Shown: piece after piece, positions 32,797 through 44,098 of the stretch
Numbering within the stretch: position 1 is the first letter of the stretch
How the letters are laid out: every line of letters starts with the position of its first letter
Assembly: GCA_910577285.1 (NCBI GenBank)
Contig: CAJTLO010000003.1
Coordinates: 188,774-252,773 of the forward strand
Length of the DNA stretch: 64,000 nucleotides
Direction: 5' to 3'
Origin: an uncultured Rikenellaceae bacterium
Lineage (GTDB): Bacteria > Bacteroidota > Bacteroidia > Bacteroidales > Rikenellaceae
Translations under genes and position numbers: made by a program
The notes under the pieces: generated by a model
Databases searched by the model: none
What the model was told of the DNA's origin: nothing
What the model saw: only the letters and a program-made list of their open reading frames with translations

Positions 32797-35187
32797 ATGG
32801 AGTATTCTGTAAGCGAGATCGCCGCGATATGCCAGGGCACGTTCTGCGGCGAGGATGTTACCGTCCGCAGCGTGGTGGCCGACAGCCGGCGCAGCGTGGC
32901 CACGGACGGCGCCACGTTGTTCGTGGCGATCAGGGGCCGCAACCACGACGGGCATGATTATATCGCCGACCTCTATCGGCGGGGCGTGCGCGGCTTCATG
33001 GTGGAGCGCGAGGTGGATGCGCGGGACTATCCGGGTGCCGGCTTCGTGCGTGTGGACAAATCGCTGGCCGGGTTGCAGGCCCTGGCGGCGCACTATCGGT
33101 TGTCGTTCAGCGGAACGGTGGTGGGTATTACCGGGTCGAGCGGCAAGACTACGGTGAAGGAGTGGATCGCCCAGACGGCTCCGAAAGGGATGTCGCTCTT
33201 CCGCAGTCCCCGCAGTTATAACTCCCAGTTGGGGGTGCCGCTTTCGATCCTGATGATGACCGGCAACGAGGAGATCGCCCTCATCGAGGCGGGCATATCG
33301 CGTCCGGGCGAGATGGAGCGGTTGGCGGCCATCATCCGTCCCGACGTGGGCATCTTCACCCACTTGGGACCGGAACACGGCGAGAACTTCCAGTCCGAGC
33401 GGCAGAAGATGCGGGAGAAGGCGCAGTTGTTCGGAACGTGTCGCAGCATCGTCTATTGCGGCGGCGAACCGCTGGTGGAGGAGGCGTTGCGGGCGAAGGC
33501 CCCCGGCGTGGAGCTGCGCGATGCCGTGCCTTACGAGTGCCTGCTCTCCGGTGCGGACGAGGAGGAGATGACGCGTCGCAACAAAGCCCTCGTGGCCGCT
33601 TTCTACGATGCGGTGGGCGTGCCGCCCGCTACGGTTGTGCCCGCACTCGCGGTGTTGCGTCCCGTGGCGGTCCGGCTCGGCATGCGGGAGGGGATCGCCG
33701 GTTCCATTGTCGTGACCGATATGAACAATACGGACGCCAATTCGCTGCCGATGGCGCTCGATTACCTGGCGGGTGTAGCCGGAAACCGCCGCAAGATGCT
33801 CATCATGTCGGATATTCCCTTCAGCCCCATGCCCGACTGGGAGCTGTACGGCCGGGTGGGTGCCATGGTCAGGAGCGCCGCGATCGAACGGTTCGTGGGG
33901 GTGGGCGAGCGCATCTGGGCGTGTCGCGACGCATTCGGCGCCGGGAGCGAGTTCTACCGCACGGCGGAGGACTTCATCGCCCACTGCTCGCAGGACGACA
34001 TCGCAGGCAGCGCCATTCTGCTGCGCGGCAACTCCGCCGATACGGGAGTGATCCGCATGCTTCACCAGCTCGACCGGCGGAGCCATACCACTGTGCTGGA
34101 GGTGGACCTCGACGCCATGCGTCATAACCTGAACCACTACCGCGGCCTGGTGGGCGAAGGGGTGAAGATGATGGCCATGGTGAAGGCATCGTGCTACGGC
34201 AACGGAAATTTCGAGGTGGCCGACATGCTCGACAAGCAGGGTGTAAACTACCTGGCGGTGGCTTTTGCCGACGAAGGGGTGACCCTGCGCGAAAAAGGGA
34301 TCGCCATGCCGATCGTGGTCCTGAATGCCGATTCGGACAGTTTCGCCCTGATGGTGGCCAACCGTCTCGAACCGGAGATCTACAACTTCCGTTCGTTGGA
34401 ACGGTTTATCGCCGCGGTGCGGGATGCGGGAGAGACCTCCTGGCCCGTACACATCAAGATCGATACCGGCATGCACCGGCTCGGGTTCCGGTTGGAGGAT
34501 ATGCCCCGGCTGGCGGCCCTCCTGCGCCGCGAGGCGGGGGCCGTGACCGCACGGTCGGTATTCTCCCACCTGGCTGCGGCGGACATGCCCGAGGAGGATA
34601 CCTTCACCCGTTCGCAGATCGACTACTTCGAACGGACGGTGCAGGCGCTTGCCGACGGACTCGGCTACCGCCCCCTGAGGCATATTCTGAATACCGCCGG
34701 GATGGAGCGTTTCCCTCAGGCGCGTTTCGATATGTGCCGGCTCGGCATCGGTCTGTACGGCGTGAGCTGTACGCAGGAGTCGGGGGCGCTGCGGCCGGTG
34801 AGCCGGCTGTTGACGCGCATCGTGCAGGTGAAGGAGCTGGCGCAGTCCGAAACGGTCGGTTACGGCCGCAACGGTCGGCTCGACCGCGATTCGCGGTTGG
34901 CCACCATTCCCATAGGCTATGCCGACGGGCTCGACCGGCGGTTGGGCTGCGGCAACTGGAGCGTGCTGGTGAACGGCATGCCGGCCCCTATCGTGGGGCG
35001 CATCTGCATGGACAGTTGCATGGTGGACGTGACGGGAATGAACGTGGCCGAGGGCGACGAGGTGACCGTATTCGGCAGTGTGCCCGGGAATACGGTTTCG
35101 GATATGGCGGCTCTGCTGGGAACCATTCCGTACGAGATCATGACCTCCGTGTCGGAGCGGGTGAAACGAATCTACCTGAAAGAGTAA
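32797..35187 (+). CDS. MurF-Alr fusion: UDP-MurNAc-tripeptide D-Ala-D-Ala ligase / alanine racemase
   Basis: A 796-residue bifunctional cell-wall enzyme. Residues 1-430 are a Mur ligase with the P-loop GITGSSGKTTVKEW (about 110-123) and the ISRPGEMERL and THLGPEHGENF blocks. Residues 435-796 are a PLP-dependent alanine racemase with Lys463 in MVKASCYGNG, Tyr689 in ETVGYGRNG, PIGYADG and GRICMDSCMVD. One chain would therefore make D-Ala and also help attach D-Ala-D-Ala. The fusion is usual in Bacteroidota. The canonical MurF DDSYNANP-like motif reads DMNNTDANSL here. The ATG at 32797 starts the MurF fold; the frame is open upstream through mutS2 only as a shadow. Confidence 0.94.
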   Translation: MEYSVSEIAAICQGTFCGEDVTVRSVVADSRRSVATDGATLFVAIRGRNHDGHDYIADLYRRGVRGFMVEREVDARDYPGAGFVRVDKSLAGLQALAAHYRLSFSGTVVGITGSSGKTTVKEWIAQTAPKGMSLFRSPRSYNSQLGVPLSILMMTGNEEIALIEAGISRPGEMERLAAIIRPDVGIFTHLGPEHGENFQSERQKMREKAQLFGTCRSIVYCGGEPLVEEALRAKAPGVELRDAVPYECLLSGADEEEMTRRNKALVAAFYDAVGVPPATVVPALAVLRPVAVRLGMREGIAGSIVVTDMNNTDANSLPMALDYLAGVAGNRRKMLIMSDIPFSPMPDWELYGRVGAMVRSAAIERFVGVGERIWACRDAFGAGSEFYRTAEDFIAHCSQDDIAGSAILLRGNSADTGVIRMLHQLDRRSHTTVLEVDLDAMRHNLNHYRGLVGEGVKMMAMVKASCYGNGNFEVADMLDKQGVNYLAVAFADEGVTLREKGIAMPIVVLNADSDSFALMVANRLEPEIYNFRSLERFIAAVRDAGETSWPVHIKIDTGMHRLGFRLEDMPRLAALLRREAGAVTARSVFSHLAAADMPEEDTFTRSQIDYFERTVQALADGLGYRPLRHILNTAGMERFPQARFDMCRLGIGLYGVSCTQESGALRPVSRLLTRIVQVKELAQSETVGYGRNGRLDRDSRLATIPIGYADGLDRRLGCGNWSVLVNGMPAPIVGRICMDSCMVDVTGMNVAEGDEVTVFGSVPGNTVSDMAALLGTIPYEIMTSVSERVKRIYLKE

Positions 35188-35279
35188 ATGTTGCCGGGAC
35201 GGGTCCGGATGCGTTCCGTCTGCACGGAGGTTGCGGGCGGGGCGATGTGCGGGCCGGTTTCGCGTGTTGATCGAAAGCG

Positions 35280-35987
35280 ATGGCTTCTTACGGAAAACTT
35301 TATATGATTCCCTGCCCGATAGGGGAGGGGTGCGGCGTCCTTCCGGAGGCGAACCGGGCGGTGGTGGACGCGATCGACTATTTCATCGTAGAGAACGTGC
35401 GTTCGGCCCGTCGTTTCCTCGGCCGCGGGGGGATGGGGCGTCCGGTGGAGGAGTTGACCTTCGTCGAGTGCAACGAACATACCCGTGCGGAGGAGCTTCG
35501 GCCCATGCTGGAGCCGTTGCTGGAGGGAAGGGATGCCGGATTCATATCCGAGGCCGGTGTGCCGGGCGTGGCCGATCCCGGTGCGGAGATAGCGGCCCTG
35601 TGTCACCGGACGGGTATCCGGGTCGTGCCGCTGGTAGGGCCCTCTTCCATCCTGCTGGCATTGATGGCTTCCGGGCAGAACGGACAGTCGTTCGCTTTCA
35701 ACGGCTACCTTCCTGTGAAGCCGCCGGAGCGGGCGAAGGCCCTGCGGGCATTCGAGAAACGCGCCCTGGGAGAAGGGCAATCGCAACTCTTCATCGAGGC
35801 TCCTTACCGCAATGCGAAGTTACTGGAGGAGATGCTGACGGTACTCTCTCCCCATACGCGCCTGACGGTTGCAGTTGATCTTACCTCACCTTCGGAATTT
35901 GTCCTTACCCTGCCGGTGGCCCAGTGGCGTTCCCGGCCGAGACCCGATCTCAACAAACGCCCCGCCATCTTCATCATCGGTCGGTAA
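35280..35987 (+). CDS. RsmI-like SAM-dependent methyltransferase (tetrapyrrole-methylase fold)
   Basis: A 235-residue protein of the tetrapyrrole/16S rRNA methyltransferase superfamily. It shows LYMIPCPIGEG at the N-terminus, SEAGVPGVADPGAEIAALCH (SAM-binding GVPGxADPG block, about 89-108), VPLVGPSSILLALMASG (about 119-135) and FNGYLPVKPPER, as in RsmI, which 2'-O-methylates C1402 of 16S rRNA. Bacteroidota often have a divergent RsmI paralogue like this one, so the exact RNA substrate is uncertain. It is about 90 nt downstream of murF-alr and followed by a terminator. Confidence 0.8.
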   Translation: MASYGKLYMIPCPIGEGCGVLPEANRAVVDAIDYFIVENVRSARRFLGRGGMGRPVEELTFVECNEHTRAEELRPMLEPLLEGRDAGFISEAGVPGVADPGAEIAALCHRTGIRVVPLVGPSSILLALMASGQNGQSFAFNGYLPVKPPERAKALRAFEKRALGEGQSQLFIEAPYRNAKLLEEMLTVLSPHTRLTVAVDLTSPSEFVLTLPVAQWRSRPRPDLNKRPAIFIIGR

Positions 35988-36007
35988 GGCGGACTGTATC
36001 GTTTCAG

Positions 36008-36035
36008 GGAGGTCTGCGGGGCAGGCCTCCTTTTT
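36008..36035 (+). terminator. Intrinsic terminator after the RsmI-like gene
   Basis: A 9-bp stem (GGAGGTCTG / CAGGCCTCC, one G-U pair), a 5-nt loop and TTTTT, about 20 nt past the stop codon. Confidence 0.75.
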
Positions 36036-36106
36036 CGTATCGTTGCGACAGGGATTTCTTTCGCTTATATTCTGATAGGTAAAAACGATTGATTTTTTGT
36101 TTTTAA

Positions 36107-36140
36107 TTTGATGTGCTTATGATTTGGGGACTTATCTTTG
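36107..36140 (+). promoter_or_regulatory. Promoter for the peroxiredoxin gene
   Basis: TTTG (36107-36110) and TATCTTTG (36133-36140) are 22 nt apart, a full -33/-7 match, and lie 40 nt upstream of the ATG. No operator such as an OxyR site could be recognised by eye. Confidence 0.65.
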
Positions 36141-36180
36141 TCGCAGTTAAACGAATTCCAACATTAAAAAACAGAGAAAA

Positions 36181-36816
36181 ATGAGATCGTTGATAGGAAA
36201 AAAGGCGCCGTCGGTGCATGCGACGGCAGTGGTGAACGGGAATCGGATCGTGGAGAACTTTACGCTCGCACAGTACGAGGGAGAGAAGTATGTGGTATTG
36301 TTCTTCTATCCGATGGACTTTACGTTCGTGTGTCCGACGGAGCTGCATGCCTTTCAGGAGAAGCTGGAGGAGTTTGAGGCCCGCGGCGTACAGGTGGTGG
36401 GGTGCTCGGTGGATTCGGAGTATTCCCATCTGGCATGGCTCGGACAGCCCCGCAGCAAGGGCGGTATCGAGGGGGTGAAGTATCCCATCCTTGCCGATAC
36501 GACGAAGACCATCGCCGAGAACTACGGTGTGCTCGGGGGCGAGTATCTCTCCGGGGAGCACGACGAACTCGTATTTGAAGGAGGCGTTCCCGTAGCCTAC
36601 CGCGGGCTCTTTCTTATCGATAAAAACGGGATCGTGCGTCACATGGTCGTCAACGATCTGCCCCTCGGGCGCAGTGTGGACGAGGGGTTGCGTATGGTGG
36701 ATGCGTTGCAGCACTTCGAGGAGTACGGTGAGGTGTGTCCTGCCAACTGGGCCAAAGGCCGGGACGCGATGACCGCTACGGGGGCAGGCGTGTCGGACTA
36801 CCTGAGCAGGCATTAG
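36181..36816 (+). CDS. Typical 2-Cys peroxiredoxin (AhpC/Prx1 family)
   Basis: A 211-residue thiol peroxidase that reduces hydrogen peroxide and organic peroxides. The peroxidatic Cys51 is in FYPMDFTFVCPTELHAF and the resolving Cys186 in EVCPANWAKG; GLFLIDKNGIVRH is the conserved mid-region. Both cysteines in these contexts define the typical 2-Cys class. The gene stands alone with its own strong promoter, which fits an oxidative-stress role in an anaerobe. An AhpF partner is not in this window. Confidence 0.94.
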   Translation: MRSLIGKKAPSVHATAVVNGNRIVENFTLAQYEGEKYVVLFFYPMDFTFVCPTELHAFQEKLEEFEARGVQVVGCSVDSEYSHLAWLGQPRSKGGIEGVKYPILADTTKTIAENYGVLGGEYLSGEHDELVFEGGVPVAYRGLFLIDKNGIVRHMVVNDLPLGRSVDEGLRMVDALQHFEEYGEVCPANWAKGRDAMTATGAGVSDYLSRH

Positions 36817-37175
36817 GAGCGGCGGTGCGTCCGCTGTCCTCTCCTTTTCGGCTGGCGGTTACACTTCCCATGCGCCTTGCCTGCCCTCGTACAGGGTGCT
36901 GGCAAAGGCCACGGGGAGCCGCTCCCAGAAGGAGGGTGCGGAAGCGGTCGGCGGCCGGTCCGAAGTACGGGATGCGATGGCTGCTACGGGGTGCGAAACG
37001 CCTGACGGCAACGCTCCGTTTCACTCCCTGCCCTCGGAAACCCGGGGAATCGTCGGACCTGCCGCTGTGCCGCCCGGAGGCGGAACCGGTATTTCCGGAA
37101 ACGCGAGAGGCTGTCCGTTTGTTTCGGGACAGCCTCTCACGTTTTCGGCGGGGTTATCGTAGGGGTCCCGTCGGA
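36817..37175. other. Intergenic region between the convergent peroxiredoxin and topA genes
   Basis: About 360 bases. A hairpin lies at 37105-37138, close to the topA end. The rest is GC-rich and holds no supported gene. Confidence 0.5.
37105..37138. terminator. Hairpin between convergent genes, probably terminating topA
   Basis: A perfect 12-bp stem (GAGAGGCTGTCC / GGACAGCCTCTC) with a 10-nt loop, extendable on both sides with one mismatch, 38 nt past the topA stop. Its flanks are GAAAACG-like, so it may act on both strands. Confidence 0.65.
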
Positions 37176-39515
<2,340 letters not shown>

Positions 39516-39547
39516 AAGGTTTGCGCTTGTGTGAAAGATTATGAAAA

Positions 39548-39578
39548 GAGAACCTAAAGACGACTGCTTTAGGTTCTC
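39548..39578 (-). terminator. Terminator of the DUF4270 gene
   Basis: A perfect 12-bp stem (GAGAACCTAAAG / CTTTAGGTTCTC) with a 7-nt loop, followed on the minus strand by TTTTC, just past the stop and before topA. Confidence 0.7.
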
Positions 39579-39588
39579 GGTCCGTTGC

Positions 39589-41067
39589 TTATCTGCCGTT
39601 CGGTCCGATGAGGGTGTAGGTGATCTTTACCTGTACCGGACGGTCGCTCTCCGCCGCCAGCAGGGGCGAGAGATGGTCGGCGAAGGGTTCGTAGGGCGTA
39701 TAGGTGGGAGCCAGCGTCAGACGTCGGTTCTTCTCGCCCTCGTTCTGCAGGGCATGCTGGAGGAACGAGGTGATGTCCATCCGGTAGTAGCCCTTGTCGG
39801 GATTGCGGTTCAGCATGCCGTCGTAGGGTACGGTCACGCTGCCCGATGTAGCGTCGGATATGTAGTAGTCCGGAATAACGGTCATGGGGCCGTAGTCGAC
39901 GTAGCTGCCGAGTTTCTGGAACGCCTTGTCGTAGGCCTCCACCGTCTGCTCGCCGAGCCACACGAACATGTGGGCCTGGTTGATGTAGATCGCGTAGTCG
40001 GCCGAGGGCTTCAGTGCGTTCATGGCATCGAAGAAGCCTGCCGGAAACTCCAGCGTGGTCGCCACGCCGCCCAGTCCCTGCACGTAGGCCGTCTGCGGAG
40101 CCTCTACCATGCCCCCGTCCTTCACCCCGGCGAGCGGGGTGCCCGCATAGTCGTGCCGGATGCTCGCCACCGAGGTGGTCTTGAGTCCGTCGACATCGGA
40201 GAAGTACCACTGCATGTAGGCCGTGACCTCCTTTTGCGGCTCTTTCGTATCTTTGTCGAGGTCCATCTCCCATTGCTCCCTGTCGCGCTGGAAATAGAAG
40301 TTCATGTTGCAGTTGGGGAGGTAGTTGGCATAGATGGCGGCATCGGCGGGCGTGCCGGGAGCCTGCGCGATGACAAACCCCTTGAACTGCCGCAGGAACT
40401 CGTACGCCTTGCCGGAGTAGAAGAGGGTGGTGTCGGCCGCAGCCAGTTCGTCGAGCATCTTCCGGCCCTGGGGCAGGATGTCGAGCTTGATCTCTTCGAT
40501 GCGGTCGGGTTCGCCCGAGTATTCGAAACGGAAGAGCGGTTCGCTCTCGATGTGGTTTTCGTAACGGAACGACTGGTAGTAGAGCGTGTCGGTCGTATAG
40601 GCGAGCGTGTCGCGCAGCCGGTAGATGTTAAAGGTCTGGCGTACGGACGGATCGCCGCACACGTATTTCATGTTCACCAGCAACTTGACCGAGTCGAACG
40701 ACGACTTGCGGTTCTTGAAGAAGTTGGGGGTGAGGGGCTGTGCCGGCAGGCCGGAGATGACGGAAGCCGTGGTGGTCCGCCCGAAAAAGTCGTCTTCGGC
40801 GGAGCCGATGTAGCCCACGTTGAGATTCATCGCGCCGCGCATGTGCCGGGTGGAGGCACGCAGTCCGATGGAGTCGGTATAGGTCTGGAAGGCACGTATC
40901 CTCTCGCCTTCGCGTCCTCCGAGGGTATCGATGCGTATGGAGAGTTGGTCCTTGCCGCCGGGAATGAGGTCGCTGCCCAGGGTGTCGTCCACCTTCGTGC
41001 ATCCTGCCGCCAACACGACCGTCAGGAGTGCGATCGCGGCCAATGACCTGTTATAAAAGCTCTTCAT
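39589..41067 (-). CDS. DUF4270 family lipoprotein
   Basis: A 492-residue secreted protein with a lipoprotein signal (MKSFYNRSLAAIALLTVVLAAGCTK, Cys24 after LAAG). Later segments such as VNMKYVCGDPSVRQTFNIYRL, AAIYANYLPNCNMNFYF and the C-terminal PVQVKITYTLIG fit DUF4270, a Bacteroidota family found next to the GT5-like gene; no function is established. The frame runs 12 codons further upstream, but the ATG at 41065-41067 begins the signal peptide. The start lies 17 nt inside the end of the upstream gene, so the two are coupled. Confidence 0.8.
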   Translation of the reverse strand: MKSFYNRSLAAIALLTVVLAAGCTKVDDTLGSDLIPGGKDQLSIRIDTLGGREGERIRAFQTYTDSIGLRASTRHMRGAMNLNVGYIGSAEDDFFGRTTTASVISGLPAQPLTPNFFKNRKSSFDSVKLLVNMKYVCGDPSVRQTFNIYRLRDTLAYTTDTLYYQSFRYENHIESEPLFRFEYSGEPDRIEEIKLDILPQGRKMLDELAAADTTLFYSGKAYEFLRQFKGFVIAQAPGTPADAAIYANYLPNCNMNFYFQRDREQWEMDLDKDTKEPQKEVTAYMQWYFSDVDGLKTTSVASIRHDYAGTPLAGVKDGGMVEAPQTAYVQGLGGVATTLEFPAGFFDAMNALKPSADYAIYINQAHMFVWLGEQTVEAYDKAFQKLGSYVDYGPMTVIPDYYISDATSGSVTVPYDGMLNRNPDKGYYRMDITSFLQHALQNEGEKNRRLTLAPTYTPYEPFADHLSPLLAAESDRPVQVKITYTLIGPNGR

Positions 41068-41863
41068 AGAATTTCTGGTAATTGTCGAGATAATCGGCCG
41101 CATCCGACGGCTGCCAGGGAAGTATCTTCTTGTCCGTACCTTCGAGTGCCGCCATGAGCGCCGGTGCGGGGTGTTCGGTGCGTATCACCACGCCGTCCGC
41201 ATACTCTATAACGAGCTTCATCAGGTTTTCGTATGACGGGGTGTCGAGCAGCTCCAGCCGCGGGTCCTTGATGCCCTCGTTCTCTATTTTTTTCCGGAAT
41301 CCCGCATCGAGCGTGCCGGGAAAGGCGTCGTCGTAGAGCGAAACCGCGATCTTGAGGTTCTGGAACATGGGGTCGTCGGCGAAGGTGTTGCGCAGGTAGA
41401 TGGGCATGACCGCCGAGAACCAGCCGTGGCAATGTACGACGGTGGGTTCCCACCTCAGTTTGCGTACCGTTTCCAGCACCCCGCGGGCGAAGAAGATGGC
41501 CCGTTCGTCGTTGTCGGGGAACATCGTCTTTGCGGTGGGATCGTGCAGGACGGCCTTGCGGGCGAAATAGTCGTCGTTGTCGATAAAGTAGATCTGCACC
41601 CGCGCCGAAGGGATCGAGGCCACCTTGATGATGAGCTGGTGGTCGTTGTCGTCGATGATGAGGTTCATGCCCGAGAGGCGGATCACTTCATGGAGCTGGT
41701 TGCGCCTTTCGTTTACCACCCCGTAACGCGGCATGAACGTCCGTGTTTCGTTGCCCCGTTCCTGCATGGCCTGCGCCAGCATCCTGCATTCGGACGAGAT
41801 TTCGTTCGCTGGTAGATAAGGGGTTATCTCCTGACAAACGTACAATATTTTGGAACCTGCCAT
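41051..41863 (-). CDS. GT5-like N-terminal domain protein (glycogen-synthase-like)
   Basis: A 270-residue protein corresponding only to the N-terminal Rossmann domain of glycogen synthase: KILYVCQEITPYLPANEISSE (the KTGGL-equivalent loop is altered), TFMPRYGVVNER, FARGVLETVRKL and TVVHCHGWFSAVMPIYLR. The C-terminal donor-binding domain is absent, so it is unlikely to be a complete glycosyltransferase. Such short GlgA-like proteins next to DUF4270 are common in Bacteroidota. It could be a glucan-binding or regulatory protein; I cannot tell. It has its own TACCTTTG promoter box. Confidence 0.75.
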   Translation of the reverse strand: MAGSKILYVCQEITPYLPANEISSECRMLAQAMQERGNETRTFMPRYGVVNERRNQLHEVIRLSGMNLIIDDNDHQLIIKVASIPSARVQIYFIDNDDYFARKAVLHDPTAKTMFPDNDERAIFFARGVLETVRKLRWEPTVVHCHGWFSAVMPIYLRNTFADDPMFQNLKIAVSLYDDAFPGTLDAGFRKKIENEGIKDPRLELLDTPSYENLMKLVIEYADGVVIRTEHPAPALMAALEGTDKKILPWQPSDAADYLDNYQKFYEELL

Positions 41864-41887
41864 TGACCGGAAACTTAAAAATACTCA

Positions 41888-41895
41888 CAAAGGTA
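41888..41895 (-). promoter_or_regulatory. -7 element for the GT5-like/DUF4270 unit
   Basis: The minus strand reads TACCTTTG, an exact match, 24 nt upstream of the ATG; a TTG 17 nt further upstream is a possible -33 partner. Confidence 0.55.
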
Positions 41896-41982
41896 CGAAT
41901 TAATTTCCAATGCAACCGGGGAGTCCGGGCAAAAAGATTTCCCGCCGTGCGTATTGGGGCGGCCACGCGGGGGCGTAAAGAG

Positions 41983-42014
41983 ACCGTGGCGGAGCGCTGA
42001 CGCTCCGCCACGGT
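41983..42014 (-). terminator. Hairpin downstream of queA
   Basis: A perfect 14-bp stem (ACCGTGGCGGAGCG / CGCTCCGCCACGGT) with a 4-nt loop, 33 nt past the queA stop. On the minus strand the tail is CTTTACG-like, so termination is likely but the T-tract is short. Confidence 0.65.
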
Positions 42015-42047
42015 TGCGGTTTCGGCCGCCGGGAGCGGCCGGGTCGT

Positions 42048-43097
42048 TTAGAGCAGCAGCATGGCGTCGCCGTAAGTGCCGAAGCGGTAGCCCTCTTCGA
42101 TGGCTACCTTGTAGGCGTTCATTACGGTTTCGTAGCCGCCGAAGGCCGTCACGAGCATGAGCTGCGTCGAGCAGGGGAGGTGGAAATTGGTGACCATCGA
42201 GTCGGCCACGCTGAAGTCGTAGGGGCAGAAGATGAACTTGTTCGTCCACCCTTCGCACGGTTTGAGCATGCCGTTGGTCGACACGTTGCTTTCGATGGCA
42301 CGCTGCACGGTGGTGCCTATGGCGCAGACGCGGTGTCCGTCCTCCTTGGCACGGTTCACCTTGGCCGTGGCCTCCTCCGAGATGCGTACCTGTTCGGAAT
42401 CCATCTTGTGTTTGGTGAGGTCCTCCACGTCGACGGTGCGGAAGTTGCCGAGCCCTACGTGGAGCGTGATCATCGCCGAATCGATGCCTTTGATCTCGAG
42501 GCGTTTCATCAGATGCTTGCTGAAGTGGAGTCCGGCGGTGGGGGCGGCGACGGCACCCTCCTCCCTGGCGAAGATCGTCTGGTAGCGCTCCTCGTCCACC
42601 GGTTCCACCTTATCGCGGATCCACTTGGGCAGGGGCGTTTCGCCCAGTTTGTAGAGGGCGGCGCGGAACTCCTCGTAGGTGCCGTCGAAGAGGAAGCGGA
42701 GGGTGCGTCCGCGCGAGGTGGTGTTGTCGATCACTTCGGCCACCAGCAGGTCGTCGTCGCCGAAGTAGAGTTTGTTGCCTATGCGGATCTTGCGGGCAGG
42801 GTCTACCAGTACGTCCCACAGGCGCAGGTCGCGGTTCAGCTCCCTGAGCAGGAAGATTTCGATCTCCGCTCCGGTCTTCTCCTTGTTGCCGTAGAGCCGG
42901 GCGGGGAATACTTTCGTGTCGTTGAAGATGAAGACGTCCTTTTCGTTGAAATAGTCGAGGATCTCCTTGAAAATGCGGTGCTCGATCTTTCCCGTCTTGC
43001 GGTTCACCACCATCAGGCGCGACTCGTCGCGGTTGTCGGCAGGATATTTCGCCAGCAGGTCCGGCGAAAAGTTGTAGTTGTACTGTGAAAGTTTCAT
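42048..43097 (-). CDS. queA: S-adenosylmethionine:tRNA ribosyltransferase-isomerase QueA
   Basis: A 349-residue enzyme that transfers and rearranges the ribose of SAM onto preQ1 in tRNA to make epoxyqueuosine. Signature blocks: [61 protein letters not shown] and [19 protein letters not shown]. The usual [10 protein letters not shown] and PTAGLHF motifs are intact and length is normal. It follows truB by 254 nt with a hairpin between, so it may have its own promoter. Confidence 0.96.
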   Translation of the reverse strand: MKLSQYNYNFSPDLLAKYPADNRDESRLMVVNRKTGKIEHRIFKEILDYFNEKDVFIFNDTKVFPARLYGNKEKTGAEIEIFLLRELNRDLRLWDVLVDPARKIRIGNKLYFGDDDLLVAEVIDNTTSRGRTLRFLFDGTYEEFRAALYKLGETPLPKWIRDKVEPVDEERYQTIFAREEGAVAAPTAGLHFSKHLMKRLEIKGIDSAMITLHVGLGNFRTVDVEDLTKHKMDSEQVRISEEATAKVNRAKEDGHRVCAIGTTVQRAIESNVSTNGMLKPCEGWTNKFIFCPYDFSVADSMVTNFHLPCSTQLMLVTAFGGYETVMNAYKVAIEEGYRFGTYGDAMLLL

Positions 43098-43186
43098 CCT
43101 TTGATATCCCGGGGATTATAGAATAGTGATATGTGTTGTATGCGTTGGACGTCTCCCGCCGTGAGGACGGGGTGAATAATTATTAT

Positions 43187-43222
43187 ACGAACGGGAAAGA
43201 AATTTGTTTCATTCCCGTTCGT
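43187..43222. terminator. Hairpin in the truB-queA spacer
   Basis: A 10-bp perfect stem (ACGAACGGGA / TCCCGTTCGT) with a 16-nt loop. TTTTTT follows on the plus strand and an AT-rich tail (ATAATAATTATT) on the minus strand, so it probably ends the truB transcript. Confidence 0.6.
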
Positions 43223-43350
43223 TTTTTGTCGACCCGAGCTTGATTTCCGGTGCGGACTGCGGACGGAGCGGGCGTCTTTCCGGTGCCGCAGGCCGATTCC
43301 GCCGGCAAAACCGCGCTCCGGAGCCTTCTCTCCTCCGCCTTTGATAACGG

Positions 43351-44049
43351 CTATTTCAGCGTGTTTATTATCTCCTCTACCGAGTAGCCGTCCGTTGCGG
43401 TGAAGCCTCCGCTGCGGGTACGGCGCAGGGAGGAGAGATAGGCTCCGCTGCCGAGCGCCTCGCCTACCTCGCGGGCGAGCGAACGGATGTAGGTTCCCTT
43501 GCTGCACACCACGCGTACCTTGATGCGCGGCAGGTCGTATTCGAGCAGCTCCATGGAGTAGATACATATCGCGGCGGCACGCAGCTTCACCTCTTCTCCT
43601 TCGCGGGCATATTCGTAGGCCCGCTGGCCGTCGATCTTTTTGGCGGAGTAGAGCGGCGGCATCTGCAGCCGTTCGCCCGTGAGGGAGACCAGTGCCTGTT
43701 CCACCGCTTCGCGGGTGATGTGTTCCCAGGGATAGGTGGCGTCTACGGGGTGCTCCATGTCGAAGCTGGGCGTCGTGGCGCCGAGCACCATTTCGGTCAC
43801 GTACTCCTTCTCCTCCGCCTGCAACGCCTCCACTCTTTTGGTGGCCTTGCCCAAGCATACGAGCAGCACGCCCGTGGCAAGCGGATCGAGGGTGCCCGCA
43901 TGGCCCACCTTGAGGTTGCGCAGTCCGTTGCGGTTGAGCATGAACTTGACCTTGCGCACCACGTCGGTGGAGGTCCATCCGAGGGGTTTGTCTACGACGA
44001 GTACGTAGCCTTCCCTGAAATCGATATTTTTCGAGAACGGTTCTTTCAA
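43351..44049 (-). CDS. truB: tRNA pseudouridine-55 synthase TruB
   Basis: A 232-residue enzyme that isomerises U55 in the T-loop of tRNAs. It shows LVVDKPLGWTSTDVVRKVK and the catalytic Asp55 in GHAGTLDPLATGVL, then MPPLYSAKKIDGQRAY and CSKGTYIRSLAREVG. No ATG exists in frame near the family start, so TTG at 44047-44049 is the probable initiator. It belongs to the ftsX-DUF3098-uppP-truB unit and is 49 nt after uppP. Confidence 0.93.
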   Translation of the reverse strand: MKEPFSKNIDFREGYVLVVDKPLGWTSTDVVRKVKFMLNRNGLRNLKVGHAGTLDPLATGVLLVCLGKATKRVEALQAEEKEYVTEMVLGATTPSFDMEHPVDATYPWEHITREAVEQALVSLTGERLQMPPLYSAKKIDGQRAYEYAREGEEVKLRAAAICIYSMELLEYDLPRIKVRVVCSKGTYIRSLAREVGEALGSGAYLSSLRRTRSGGFTATDGYSVEEIINTLK

Positions 44050-44098
44050 TTCCGGTCGTTTTGTACGGTTAGGGGTCGGGGAAGCCCGGCGGCTTCCG

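Noticed and set aside
29721-32942. Minus-strand ORF of 1073 codons
   Set aside because: It is antisense to mutS2 and the MCE gene, both with clear motifs; its composition (His, Arg, Leu rich) is that of a shadow frame.
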